From Paractinoplanes lichenicola (GTDB lineage Bacteria > Actinomycetota > Actinomycetes > Mycobacteriales > Micromonosporaceae): DNA of 64,000 nucleotides. The position numbers and the translations under genes are program-made. Numbering within the stretch: the first letter of the stretch is position 1; each line of letters begins with the position of its first letter. Below the pieces are notes generated by a model, which saw only the letters and a list, made by a program, of their open reading frames with translations, was not told the origin of the DNA and ran no database searches. The DNA is taken from positions 20,207 to 84,206 of the forward strand of contig NZ_JAENHO010000025.1 in assembly GCF_016785085.1 (NCBI RefSeq), given 5' to 3'. Positions 24,624 to 32,999 of the stretch are shown here, piece after piece.

Positions 24624-26030
24624 ATGGCCCGTGTGCTCACTCCCCGTGCGGAAGACTTCCCCCGCTGGTATCAGGATCTGATCGCCAAGGCGCAGCTGGC
24701 CGACAACGGCCCGGTGCGCGGCACGATGGTGATCCGGCCGACCGGCTGGGCCATCTGGGAGCGCATGCAGGCCGACATGGACCTGCGGATCAAGGAAGAG
24801 GGCGTGCAGAACGCCTACTTCCCGCTGTTCATCCCCGAGAGCTACCTGCGCCGTGAGGCCGACCACGTCGAGGGCTTCTCGCCAGAGCTGGCCGTGGTCA
24901 CCCACGCCGGCGGCAAGCAGCTGGCCGAGCCGCTGGTCGTGCGGCCCACGAGCGAGACCGTGATCGGCGAGTTCATGGCCAAGTGGGTCGACTCGTATCG
25001 TGACCTGCCGCTGCTGCTCAACCAGTGGGCCAACGTCGTGCGGTGGGAGCTGCGCCCGCGCACCTTCCTGCGCACCACCGAGTTCCTCTGGCAGGAGGGC
25101 CACGACGCGCACGCCACCGAGCAGCTCGCGCGTGAGCACGCCCGCAACATCCACCGCAACGTCTACCAGGCGTTCATGGAGGAGCTGCTGGCCATCCCGG
25201 TCATCCCGGGCCGCAAGACCAAGGGCGAGCGCTTCGCCGGCGCCACCAACACCATGACCGTCGAGGCCATGATGGGCGACACCAAGGCGCTGCAGATGGG
25301 CACCTCGCACGAGCTCGGCCAGAATTTCGCCAAGGCCTTTGACATCACGTATTCGTCGAAGGAGGGCAAGGTCGAGCACGCCTGGACGACCTCGTGGGGC
25401 ACGTCGACCCGCATGGTGGGCGGCTTGATCATGGTGCACGGCGACGACAACGGGCTGCGCCTGCCGCCGCGGCTGGCCCCGATCCAGGTGCAGGTCATGG
25501 TGGTCAAGGCGGGCGAGGGTGTCGCCGAGGCGGCGGGCAAGCTCCGCGACGAGCTCAAGAGCGCCGGCGTACGGGTGAAGCTCGACGACCGGGCCGACAT
25601 CCCGTTCGGCCGCCGGGCCGTCGACGCCGAGCTGCAGGGCGTCCCGATCCGCATCGAGGTCGGGCCGCGTGACCTGGCCAACGGCAGCGTCACGATCGCG
25701 CGCCGGGTCGACGGCTCGAAGACCCCGACGCCGCTCGCCGAGGTGGCAGGCGCGGTCTCCAGCGCTCTCGAGGCCGACCAGCAGCGGCTGTACGACGAGG
25801 CGCTGGCGTTCCGCGCGGCGAACACGGTCGAGGTCAAGACGCTCGACGAGGCGATCGAGGCGGCGCAGACCGGCTGGGCCCGGGTGCCGTGGTCGGCGGT
25901 CGGCGAGGAGGGCGAGAAGGCGGCCAACGGCAAGGCCGTCACGGTCCGCTGCCTGACCCGCCCCGACGGCACGATGCCCGACTCCGACGAGGAATCCGAC
26001 CTGGTCGCCTATCTGGCCCGCTCGTACTGA
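24624..26030 (+). CDS. proS: Prolyl-tRNA synthetase, archaeal/eukaryotic type
   Basis: 468 residues. Class II synthetase with motif 2 (VVRWELRPRTFLRTTEFLWQEGH), motif 3 (HGDDNGLRLPPRLAPIQV) and a C-terminal anticodon domain. It has no roughly 180-residue insertion domain between motifs 2 and 3, so it is the shorter ProS type 3 rather than the E. coli type. The C-terminus ends in LARSY, and the terminal Tyr is typical of this type. Charges tRNA-Pro. Its stop overlaps the next ATG (TGATG). Confidence 0.97.
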   Translation: MARVLTPRAEDFPRWYQDLIAKAQLADNGPVRGTMVIRPTGWAIWERMQADMDLRIKEEGVQNAYFPLFIPESYLRREADHVEGFSPELAVVTHAGGKQLAEPLVVRPTSETVIGEFMAKWVDSYRDLPLLLNQWANVVRWELRPRTFLRTTEFLWQEGHDAHATEQLAREHARNIHRNVYQAFMEELLAIPVIPGRKTKGERFAGATNTMTVEAMMGDTKALQMGTSHELGQNFAKAFDITYSSKEGKVEHAWTTSWGTSTRMVGGLIMVHGDDNGLRLPPRLAPIQVQVMVVKAGEGVAEAAGKLRDELKSAGVRVKLDDRADIPFGRRAVDAELQGVPIRIEVGPRDLANGSVTIARRVDGSKTPTPLAEVAGAVSSALEADQQRLYDEALAFRAANTVEVKTLDEAIEAAQTGWARVPWSAVGEEGEKAANGKAVTVRCLTRPDGTMPDSDEESDLVAYLARSY

Positions 26031-26686
26031 TGCGCTTCGAGCCCGGCCGGCTCATCCTGCATCGCGACACGCACCGCGGTCGTCTCGGCTTCGTCAATCC
26101 CGTACGGGTGGTGGCCGACGACGACCGCGGGCTGCTGGTCTGGCTGGCCCGCGGCTCGGCGGTCGCGCTCGAGACAACCACCGACGGCCGCGGCCCGCGC
26201 GACATGCCCTCGTTCGCCGAGTGGGAGGCGGCCCCCAAACAGGCGACGTTCGCCACCTGGCGCGGCCCGGGCGTGCTGCGCTTCTTCCCGGCGGGCGCCG
26301 CCCACTCGGTCTGGTTCTTCCGCGACGACGACGGCTTCTTCACCAGGTATTACGTCAACCTCGAAGAACACGCGGTCCGCTGGGACGACGGCGCCGTGGC
26401 CGGCTTCGACGTCGTCGACCAGGACTTGGACATCGTCGCCACCCCTGATCTCCAGTGGCAGTGGAAGGACGAGGACGAGTTCGCCGAACGCCTGGCCCAC
26501 CCCGACCTCTACTGGGTCCCCGACGAGCAGGCAGTCTGGTCCGAGGGCTTCCGCGTCATCAAGATGATCGAGGCCGCCGACTTCCCGTTCGACGGCACGT
26601 GGACCGACTTCCACCCCGACCCGTCCTGGCCCACCCCGACGGAATTGCCGCCCGGCTGGGATCGTCCCGTTGTCGCCCGGGTTTGA
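26030..26686 (+). CDS. DUF402-domain protein
   Basis: 218 residues. Shows the DUF402 core: RYYVNLEEHAVRWDDGAVAGFDVVDQDLDIVATPDLQWQWKDEDEF, the same pattern seen in small nucleotide diphosphatases of the FAU-1/SA1684-like group, whose acidic residues bind metal. The family includes nucleoside phosphatases, but the substrate here is unknown. ATG overlaps the proS stop, so the two are co-translated. Confidence 0.83.
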   Translation: MRFEPGRLILHRDTHRGRLGFVNPVRVVADDDRGLLVWLARGSAVALETTTDGRGPRDMPSFAEWEAAPKQATFATWRGPGVLRFFPAGAAHSVWFFRDDDGFFTRYYVNLEEHAVRWDDGAVAGFDVVDQDLDIVATPDLQWQWKDEDEFAERLAHPDLYWVPDEQAVWSEGFRVIKMIEAADFPFDGTWTDFHPDPSWPTPTELPPGWDRPVVARV

Positions 26687-27017
26687 CTTTCGAGCGCAAC
26701 CATTTACGCAGGTCGCCCGGGTGGGCTTCGCGTTCTGGACGCGTAGCGGCCAGCGAATCCCGCCTGGGTCCCCGCGGGAGCGACGGTCTGCAACCCCCCA
26801 CCCCGCCGGGACATCGGCATTTTGCCCTTGATCGTTCCTTTTCTTGACCCGATTGGGAGTCACCCCCTCTCGTCTGGCAGAATGGTCCTCTGGTATCCGG
26901 CTCGCGTGAGGCGCCCTCTAACCCCTCCTGCGTTGCCAGTCCTCGAGACGACGGCTGCTCTGTCCCCACGGGGGAGCCCATTCTCAACCACGCAGTCATT
27001 CAGGAGCGAAGAGAACC
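26687..27017. other. Intergenic region before rpsP
   Basis: 331 bp without a gene. The left 130 bp is the dispersed repeat described separately. The right part must carry the rpsP promoter and leader. A TGGCAGAAT extended -10-like word lies at about 26876-26884, and the ribosome site is AGGAGCGAAGAG just before the GTG at 27018. No clear terminator of DUF402 was seen apart from the repeat itself. Confidence 0.5.
26694..26823 (-). repeat. Dispersed ~130-bp repeat, solitary copy
   Basis: Read on the minus strand this stretch aligns with 52382-52513 over its whole length. Near-identical blocks include GATGTCC, GCGGGGTGG, GCAGACCGTCGCTCCCGCGG (20 bp) followed by GGACC, and GGCGAC...TGGTTGCGC at the other end. 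The alignment starts and stops at equivalent points in both loci. It begins 8 bp after the DUF402 stop, so it fills the left part of the intergenic space before rpsP. Possibly a small non-autonomous element or a terminator-like RNA; nature unknown. Confidence 0.75.
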
Positions 27018-27533
27018 GTGGCCGTTAAGATCCGGCTCCTGCGGATGGGCAAGATCCGCAACCCGCAGTACCGCATCGTCGTCGCCGACTCGCGCACCAA
27101 GCGCGACGGCCGCGCCATCGAGTACGTCGGCATCTACCAGCCGAAGGAACACCCCTCGGTCATCCAGGTGAAGTCCGAGCGTGTGCAGTACTGGCTGTCG
27201 GTCGGCGCGCAGCCGAGCGAGGCCGTGCAGCGCATCCTCGAGAAGACCGGCGACTGGCAGCAGTTCAAGGGCCTCCCCGCCCCGCCGCCGCTGCTCGTCA
27301 AGGAGCCGAAGCAGAGCCGCACCGAGATCTACGAGGCCGAGGCCAAGTCGGCCGCCGGTGTCGCCGAGACCCCGGCCAAGAGCACCAAGCCGGCCAAGAA
27401 GGCCGCCGCTGCTCCGGAGGCCGCCGAGGCCAAGCCGGCGCAGACCAAGGCCGTCGACCCGGCCGAGCCGAACCGTGAGGCCGTCGCCGAGACCGCAGAG
27501 GACCCGGCCGGTGCCGGCGCCGACGCGAGCTGA
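27018..27533 (+). CDS. rpsP: 30S ribosomal protein S16
   Basis: 171 residues from GTG. The S16 core is residues 1-80 (VKIRLLRMGKIRNPQYRIVVADSRTKRDGR, IEYVGIYQP). The remaining ~90 residues are an Ala/Lys/Glu/Pro-rich tail, common in actinobacteria and making this about twice the E. coli length. First gene of the conserved rpsP-khpA-rimM-trmD-rplS set. Confidence 0.98.
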   Translation: MAVKIRLLRMGKIRNPQYRIVVADSRTKRDGRAIEYVGIYQPKEHPSVIQVKSERVQYWLSVGAQPSEAVQRILEKTGDWQQFKGLPAPPPLLVKEPKQSRTEIYEAEAKSAAGVAETPAKSTKPAKKAAAAPEAAEAKPAQTKAVDPAEPNREAVAETAEDPAGAGADAS

Positions 27534-27768
27534 CGGGGCGCTCCGGCCGGCGCTGGAGCACCTCGTCAAGGGCATCGTCGACAACCCGGACGACGTCCGG
27601 GTCCGGCTGGTCGACTCGCGCCGCGGCAAGCGGCTCGAGGTCCGTGTGCACCCGGAGGACCTCGGTACGGTCATCGGGCGCGGCGGACGCACGGCCAAGG
27701 CCCTGCGGCAGGTCATCGGGTCGATCGGTGGGCGCGGCATCCGCGTCGACATCGTCGACGCCTACTGA
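27511..27768 (+). CDS. khpA: KH-domain RNA-binding protein KhpA
   Basis: 85 residues from the GTG at 27511, which lies 8 bp after AGAGGA and inside the end of rpsP (23-bp overlap). Single KH domain: LEHLVKGIVDNPDDVRV, and the GxxG loop in VIGRGGRTAKALR. Matches the UPF0109/YlqC family found between rpsP and rimM in Gram-positives. Its partner KhpB is not in this window. Binds RNA and influences cell-division and elongation genes in other species. Confidence 0.93.
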   Translation: MPAPTRADGALRPALEHLVKGIVDNPDDVRVRLVDSRRGKRLEVRVHPEDLGTVIGRGGRTAKALRQVIGSIGGRGIRVDIVDAY

Positions 27769-27808
27769 GCTTCCGAAACGGCTTCGCCGTAATGCAAAGG
27801 AAGTTTGA

Positions 27809-28372
27809 GTGCTCCTTGTAGTCGGCCAGATCGGCAAACCGCACGGCATCCGGGGCGAGGTCTCGGTGGTCGTGCGGACCGACGAACCGGAAGAACGTTT
27901 CGTCCCCGGGTCGGTGTTCGTGACGGAGGTCCCTCGGGTCCGCCGCGTGAGCACCGGCCCGGCGGCCGCTCCGGGGGTTCGTTTCGAGGTGCCGAAGCAG
28001 CTCACGCTCGAGACCATCCGCTGGCATCAGGGCCGCGGCATCGCGCTCTTCTCCGACATCTACGACCGCAACCTCGCCGAGGAGCTGCGCGGCGTGTTTC
28101 TGCAGGTCGACAGCGGTTCGTTGACGCCGCCGGACGATCCCGACGAGTTCCACGACCACCAGCTGGTCGGCCTGCGGGTCGAGTCGGCCGACGGCACGGT
28201 GCACGGGTCGGTGGAGCGGATCGAACACGCGCCCGCCTCGGATCTGATCGTGCTCAAGAAGGCGGCCGGGGGCACGGCGCTGATCCCCTTCGTGAGCGCG
28301 ATCGTGCCCTCCGTGGACGTCGCCGGGGGCAGGATCGTGGTCGACCTGCCCGAGGGGCTGCTGGATCTGTAG
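27809..28372 (+). CDS. rimM: Ribosome maturation factor RimM
   Basis: 187 residues, GTG start. N-terminal RimM domain (VVGQIGKPHGIRGEVSVVVRTDEPEERF) and C-terminal PRC-barrel (FHDHQLVGLRVE ... DLIVLKKAAGGTALIPFVSAIVPSVDVAGGRIVVDLPEGLLDL). Assists assembly of the 30S head with S19. Stop TAG shares its last base with the trmD GTG. Confidence 0.97.
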   Translation: MLLVVGQIGKPHGIRGEVSVVVRTDEPEERFVPGSVFVTEVPRVRRVSTGPAAAPGVRFEVPKQLTLETIRWHQGRGIALFSDIYDRNLAEELRGVFLQVDSGSLTPPDDPDEFHDHQLVGLRVESADGTVHGSVERIEHAPASDLIVLKKAAGGTALIPFVSAIVPSVDVAGGRIVVDLPEGLLDL

Positions 28373-29130
28373 TGCGCGTCGACATCATCTCGATCTTCCC
28401 GGACTACTTCGCCCCGCTCGAGCTGTCGCTGATCGGCAAGGCGCGCACGACCGGGCTGCTCGACCTGTCCGTGCACGATCTGCGCACCTGGACGTCGGAC
28501 GTGCACAGAACCGTCGACGACACCCCGTACGGGGGTGGGCCGGGCATGGTCATGCGGCCCGAGCCGTGGGGGCAGGCGCTCGACGCGGTGGGCCCGGGCA
28601 CGCTCGTGGTGCCGTCGCCCGTGGGGAAGCCGTTCACGCAGGCCGACGCGTACGAGCTGGCCGCGCTCGAGCATTTGATCTTCGCCTGCGGGCGGTACGA
28701 GGGCATCGACCAGCGCGTGATCGACGACGCGGCGTCCCGGATGCCCGTGCGCGAGGTCTCGCTGGGCGACTACGTGCTGTTCGGCGGCGAGGTCGCGGTC
28801 ATTGTGATCATGGAAGCGATCACCCGGTTACTGCCCGGGGTGCTCGGCAACGCCGACTCGCTGACCGAGGAGTCGCACGCGGCGGGGCTGCTCGAGGCGC
28901 CGGTCTACACGAAGCCGGCCTCGTGGCGCGACCGGGAGGTGCCGGACATCCTGCGCTCCGGTGACCACGGCCGGATCGCTCGCTGGCGGCGGGATCAGAG
29001 CCTTTCCCGTACGGCGTCCCGGCGGCCCGACATGATGGCGGCGTACCCGCTCGATCATTTGGACAAAGCGGACAGGAAGGCCCTCGACGAGGGTGGATTT
29101 CAGATCACGCCTCCCTCTGTGGCAAAGTAG
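28372..29130 (+). CDS. trmD: tRNA (guanine-37-N1) methyltransferase
   Basis: 252 residues; the GTG overlaps the rimM stop by one base. SPOUT-class trefoil-knot enzyme: VDIISIFPDYF at the start, DDTPYGGGPGMVMRPEP, CGRYEGIDQRV, and the knot segment LGDYVLFGGEVA. Makes m1G37 in tRNAs to prevent frameshifting. Spacing and order match the standard actinobacterial operon. Confidence 0.97.
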   Translation: MRVDIISIFPDYFAPLELSLIGKARTTGLLDLSVHDLRTWTSDVHRTVDDTPYGGGPGMVMRPEPWGQALDAVGPGTLVVPSPVGKPFTQADAYELAALEHLIFACGRYEGIDQRVIDDAASRMPVREVSLGDYVLFGGEVAVIVIMEAITRLLPGVLGNADSLTEESHAAGLLEAPVYTKPASWRDREVPDILRSGDHGRIARWRRDQSLSRTASRRPDMMAAYPLDHLDKADRKALDEGGFQITPPSVAK

Positions 29131-29254
29131 GGAGGTTGCCGATTTCGCCCCACGCCGTGGAGCGGAGTCGAGGATCTTCTGAACTCGAGGAAGATCAGAA
29201 GTACCCCTGCGCGCATCGAACTCCCGGTGCGCTACAGAGAACGAGGATGCAGCG
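29131..29254 (+). promoter_or_regulatory. Leader region between trmD and rplS
   Basis: 124 bp with two potential hairpins: CTTCTGA pairing with TCAGAAG (about 29177-29201) and GCGCA pairing with TGCGC (about 29211-29232), followed by GAACGAGGA before the rplS ATG. The spacing and structures suggest a regulated leader for L19, perhaps autoregulatory. No known riboswitch was recognised. Confidence 0.35.
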
Positions 29255-29611
29255 ATGAACACGCTGGACGCTCTCGACGCCCAGTCGCAGCGCACCGACA
29301 TTCCCGCCTTCCGGGCCGGCGACACCGTCAAGGTGCACGCCCGGGTCGTCGAAGGTAACCGTTCCCGCGTCCAGGTCTTCCAGGGCGTCGTGATCGGTCG
29401 CCAGGGTGCCGGCCTCCGCGAGACCTTCAAGGTCCGGAAGATCAGCTTCGGCGTCGGTGTCGAGCGGACCTACCCGATCAACAGCCCGGCGATCGACAAG
29501 ATCGAGGTCGTGAGCCGCGGTGACGTCCGTCGCGCCAAGCTCTACTACCTGCGTGAGCTCCGCGGCAAGAAGGCCAAGATCAAGGAGCTTCGGGAGAAGC
29601 AGACCGTCTGA
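29255..29611 (+). CDS. rplS: 50S ribosomal protein L19
   Basis: 118 residues. All typical L19 segments: IPAFRAGDTVKVHARVVEGNR, RVQVFQGVVIGRQGAGLRETFKVRKISFGVGVERTYP, VVSRGDVRRAKLYYLRELRGKKAKIKE. Sits at the 30S-50S interface near bridge B6/B8. A long branched hairpin lies 70 bp downstream. Confidence 0.98.
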   Translation: MNTLDALDAQSQRTDIPAFRAGDTVKVHARVVEGNRSRVQVFQGVVIGRQGAGLRETFKVRKISFGVGVERTYPINSPAIDKIEVVSRGDVRRAKLYYLRELRGKKAKIKELREKQTV

Positions 29612-29680
29612 TCGTCATCGATCCGAGCACACTCGCATTACTCTTGCCGTGTGCCGGATGGGATCAGTGTGAACCCTTCC

Positions 29681-29732
29681 AGTACTACCGCCCGTAAGTC
29701 CCCGCGAGGGGAAATACTCGGGCGGTAGTGCT
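29681..29732 (+). terminator. Long branched hairpin between rplS and lepB
   Basis: Outer stem of 11 perfect pairs (ACTACCGCCCG with CGGGCGGTAGT, extended to 14 with one G-U) encloses an inner 5-bp hairpin (TCCCC-GCGA-GGGGA). There is no U-tract. Likely the end of the rplS transcript or an RNA processing/stability element. Confidence 0.6.
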
Positions 29733-29767
29733 GTATCCGGGGTAGTTCGGCCGGTCGGCGGCGGGAG

Positions 29768-30664
29768 ATGCGAAGCGTGGAACCGATGGAGGGCTACGGC
29801 CCGGCTTCTCGGCGGCGACGGGGATTGGTCCGGCGCAAAGAGATGCCACTCTGGCAAGAGCTGCCGCTGCTGCTGGTGGTGGCCTTCTGCCTGGCCGTTC
29901 TGATCCGCACCTTCCTGGTGCAGGCGTTCTACATCCCCAGCGGGTCGATGGAGAACACGCTGCTGGTCAAGGATCGCGTGCTGGTCAACAAGGTCATCTA
30001 CGACATGCGCGATCCCGTCCGCGGCGAGATCGTGGTCTTCCGCGGCGACGAGAACTGGACCCCCGAGGTCACCGAGCCGGTCAGCAACACGTTCGCGGCC
30101 AAGCTCGGCCGCACGATCGGCGACCTCGTCGGCGTCAGCCGCCCGGGGGAACGCGACTTCATCAAACGGGTGATCGGCCTGCCCGGTGACAAGGTCGCCT
30201 GCTGCGACGCCAAGGGGCGGATCACCGTCAACGGCGTCGGCATCGACGAGCCGTACATCGCGGACGGTTTCAACTCCGACCTCAACCAGCCGCCCAACCC
30301 GAACCAGTGCACCAGCCGGCAGTTCACCGAGGTGATCGTCCCGGACGGTGAGATGTTCATCATGGGCGATCACCGACAGGTCTCGCAGGACGCGCGGTGC
30401 CAGGGCCCGGTGCCGATCAGCAACATCATCGGGCGGGCATTCGTCATCGTCTGGCCCAGCAACCGGTTCACCAGCCTCTCCGTGCCCGACGTGTGGAAGG
30501 CGTACGCCGCCGACCACCCGACCGCGGCCGCCCCGGCGCTCGAGCCGATGCGGAAGGACGATCCGGCCACCGAGGTTTTCGCCCTCCCGTTTCTGTTAAG
30601 TGCGGCGTTATCCGCGCGTTCCGGACTGCCGTTCGGGACCCGGCGACGTAGGCTCCCCTCGTGA
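29768..30664 (+). CDS. lepB: Type I signal peptidase 1
   Basis: 298 residues. One N-terminal membrane helix (about 31-50, LPLLLVVAFCLAVLIRTFLV) precedes the catalytic Ser60 in IPSGSMENT. The general-base Lys133 is in DFIKRVIGLPGD. The box E GDHR motif is in MGDHRQVSQDARCQG. Cleaves Sec signal peptides outside the membrane. A 4-bp GTGA overlap joins it to a second lepB, so both are probably made from one transcript. Its C-terminal tail (PALEPMRKDDP ... RRRRLPS) is longer than in the second enzyme. Confidence 0.95.
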   Translation: MRSVEPMEGYGPASRRRRGLVRRKEMPLWQELPLLLVVAFCLAVLIRTFLVQAFYIPSGSMENTLLVKDRVLVNKVIYDMRDPVRGEIVVFRGDENWTPEVTEPVSNTFAAKLGRTIGDLVGVSRPGERDFIKRVIGLPGDKVACCDAKGRITVNGVGIDEPYIADGFNSDLNQPPNPNQCTSRQFTEVIVPDGEMFIMGDHRQVSQDARCQGPVPISNIIGRAFVIVWPSNRFTSLSVPDVWKAYAADHPTAAAPALEPMRKDDPATEVFALPFLLSAALSARSGLPFGTRRRRLPS

Positions 30665-31302
30665 TTGACGAGCAGACCGAGAAGCGCAAGAGCTCCTTCT
30701 GGCGCGAGCTACCGATCCTGCTGGGCGTGGCGGTTCTGGTCGCCGTGCTGGTGCGCGCTTTCGTGCTGCAGACGTTCTACATCCCGTCGCCGTCCATGGA
30801 GCACACGCTCAACGTGCTCGACCGGGTGCTCGTCAACAAGCTGGTCTACGACTTCCGCGAGCCCCGCCGCGGCGAGATCATCGTCTTCGAGGCGCCCTCG
30901 CAGTGGCAGTCGGGCGCCGAGGGCGAAGACTTCATCAAGCGGATCATCGGCGTCCCGGGCGACCAGATCTCGTTCAAGGCTTCCGACAACAAGCTCAAGA
31001 TCAACGGCGTTCTGCTCGACGAGCCGTACATCTTCAAGAACGAGGCCGGCGAGCAGGACGCGCCCGCCGATGAGGACTTCGAGGTCACCGTCCCGGCCGA
31101 CCGGCTCTGGGTGATGGGCGACCACCGCTCGGCGTCAGGCGACTCGCTCGAGCACTACCAGGACAGTGACAACAACGTGATGGAGGCGACGATCCCCGAG
31201 GATTCGATCGTCGGCCGCGCGTTCACCGTGTTCTGGCCGGTCGGACGGGCCACGTGGCTCTCCGTGCCGGACGGCTTCAGCGCGATCCCCGATCCCAAGT
31301 AA
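30661..31302 (+). CDS. lepB: Type I signal peptidase 2
   Basis: 213 residues, GTG start overlapping the first lepB stop. Membrane helix at 17-36, catalytic Ser45 in IPSPSMEHT and Lys93 in DFIKRIIGVPGD, and MGDHRSASGDSLEH as the last box. The catalytic dyad is intact in both copies, so both should be active. They differ in the substrate-cleft insert (this one has an acidic NEAGEQDAPADED loop), which suggests different substrate sets. Confidence 0.95.
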   Translation: MIDEQTEKRKSSFWRELPILLGVAVLVAVLVRAFVLQTFYIPSPSMEHTLNVLDRVLVNKLVYDFREPRRGEIIVFEAPSQWQSGAEGEDFIKRIIGVPGDQISFKASDNKLKINGVLLDEPYIFKNEAGEQDAPADEDFEVTVPADRLWVMGDHRSASGDSLEHYQDSDNNVMEATIPEDSIVGRAFTVFWPVGRATWLSVPDGFSAIPDPK

Positions 31303-31346
31303 CCCTCGGTCGTAAGATCCACCTCCGGCGCAATAGGCTTGAGCGC

Positions 31347-31793
31347 GTGACCGTTGTCCAACGCCGCGCCGCCCGCGTGCTGCTCGTCGACTCGGCCGGC
31401 CGGGCCCTGCTGCTCTACGGCGGCGATCCGGCCCGGCCCGGCACGAGTTGGTGGTTCACCCCCGGCGGCGGGCTGGAAAGCGACGAGACGCCCGCTGAGG
31501 GCGCCGCCCGCGAGCTCTTGGAGGAGATCGGCCTCCAGGTCGACCCGGCCGAGCTGGGCGAGCCGGTCTTCCGCCACGTCGCCGAGTTCAGTTACGACGC
31601 CCGCGACTACCGCCAGGAGCAAGACTTCTTCGTCCTGCGGGTGCCCGAGTGGCAGGTCGACACGGCCGGCATGGACGCCGAGGAGAAGGCGACCATCACC
31701 GCGCACCGCTGGTGGTCGGCCGACGAGATCGAGGCCAGCGCCGAGTCGATCTTCCCGGTCGAGCTGCCCGAGCTGTTGCGGCGGGTTCCCTGA
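31347..31793 (+). CDS. NUDIX hydrolase
   Basis: 148 residues from the GTG at 31347; a longer in-frame start at 31254 would overlap lepB. The Nudix box lies at residues 40-62: GGGLESDETPAEGAARELLEEIG, all conserved Gly, Glu and Arg in place. Upstream of it TSWWFTPG is typical. Hydrolyses a nucleoside diphosphate linked to X; substrate not predictable. Its stop overlaps rnhB by TGATG. Confidence 0.92.
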   Translation: MTVVQRRAARVLLVDSAGRALLLYGGDPARPGTSWWFTPGGGLESDETPAEGAARELLEEIGLQVDPAELGEPVFRHVAEFSYDARDYRQEQDFFVLRVPEWQVDTAGMDAEEKATITAHRWWSADEIEASAESIFPVELPELLRRVP

Positions 31794-32626
31794 TGCTGGC
31801 CCCACCTCGCACAGTGGTCCGCCGCGAGGGCGGGCTCTACGCGCTCGAGCGGGCCCTGCAGCGCCGCGGCTTCCGGCACGTGGCCGGCGCCGACGAGGCC
31901 GGCCGGGGCGCGTGCGCCGGGCCGCTCGTGGCCGCGGCCGCCCTGCTGCCCGAGGGCAAGCGCGGCGAGATCGACGAGCTGGCCGACTCCAAGCTGCTCA
32001 CCCCGGCCGCCCGCGAGCGCGTCTACGAGCAGGTGGTCGAGCGCGCGCTGGCCTGGTCGGTGGTGATCGTGCCGGCCACCGAGGTCGACGCGCGCGGCCT
32101 GCACGTCTGCAACCTGGCCGCCATGCGCCGGGCGCTCGCCTCGCTGACCACCCCACCCGAATACGTGCTGACCGACGGCTTCCCGGTCGACGGCCTGGGC
32201 GTGCCCGGCCTCGCGGTGTGGAAGGGCGACCGGGTCGCTGCCTGCGTGGCCGCGGCCAGCGTGCTCGCCAAGGTCACCCGGGATCGCATCATGGTGGAGA
32301 TGCACGACCAGTTCCCGGCGTACGGGTTCGCCGTGCACAAGGGCTACATCACCGACGAGCACAGCGCCGCGCTCAAGCAGCACGGGCCGTGCGCCGAGCA
32401 CAGGTTCTCTTATGTGAACGTGGCCGCCGCCTCCGGGCGGGGCAACCGGCCGCCGCGGGCCCGCCGCCCCGTGCAGGCCCAGCCAGTACTCTTTGATGCA
32501 TCCGACAGCACGTCCCTCGTGCTTCCGGAGACCCCTGGGGGTACCGTCGGCGTGGCGTCGGGCGACCAGCCTCGGACGTCGCCGTCGGTGGGGGAAGATG
32601 AGGCCATGGAGGGCGAGAAGCGATGA
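31793..32626 (+). CDS. rnhB: Ribonuclease HII
   Basis: 277 residues, ATG overlapping the nudix stop. Catalytic Asp and Glu in AGADEAGRGACAGPL at 32-36; further acidic residues in YVLTDGFPVDGL and DRIMVEMHD. Removes RNA from RNA:DNA hybrids, including single ribonucleotides. It has an unusually long acidic/Ser-rich C-terminal tail (about residues 215-277) not needed for the fold. Overlaps the next gene by 4 bp. Confidence 0.96.
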   Translation: MLAPPRTVVRREGGLYALERALQRRGFRHVAGADEAGRGACAGPLVAAAALLPEGKRGEIDELADSKLLTPAARERVYEQVVERALAWSVVIVPATEVDARGLHVCNLAAMRRALASLTTPPEYVLTDGFPVDGLGVPGLAVWKGDRVAACVAAASVLAKVTRDRIMVEMHDQFPAYGFAVHKGYITDEHSAALKQHGPCAEHRFSYVNVAAASGRGNRPPRARRPVQAQPVLFDASDSTSLVLPETPGGTVGVASGDQPRTSPSVGEDEAMEGEKR

Positions 32627-32949
32627 GCGCAGAGGATCTCGAGAAGTACGAGACCGAGATGGAGCTGCAGCTCTACCGGGAGTACCGCGACATCGTCCGC
32701 CAGTTCTCCTACGTGGTGGAGACGGAGCGCCGGTTCTACCTGGCCAATCAGGTCGACCTGCACGTGCGCAACTCCGACGGCGAGGTGTATTTCGAGGTCG
32801 AGATGCACGACGCCTGGGTCTGGGACATGTATCGCCCGGCCCGGTTCGTCAAGAACGTGCGGGTGATGACGTTCAAGGACGTGAACGTCGAGGAGCTCGA
32901 GAAGCCCGACATCTCGCTGCCCGACGAGCCCGGCTTCGGCGGCAGCTGA
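32623..32949 (+). CDS. DUF2469-family protein
   Basis: 108 residues: MSAEDLEKYETEMELQLYREYRDIV and the end motif SYVVETERRFYLANQVDLHVR. This is the highly conserved actinobacterial DUF2469 protein, nearly always encoded just after rnhB. No function known; very acidic with many aromatic residues. Confidence 0.95.
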   Translation: MSAEDLEKYETEMELQLYREYRDIVRQFSYVVETERRFYLANQVDLHVRNSDGEVYFEVEMHDAWVWDMYRPARFVKNVRVMTFKDVNVEELEKPDISLPDEPGFGGS

Positions 32950-32999
32950 GTTATCCACAGGGCCGTTTTTCCCGGTCCTGATGCGGCAGATTCCTCGGC

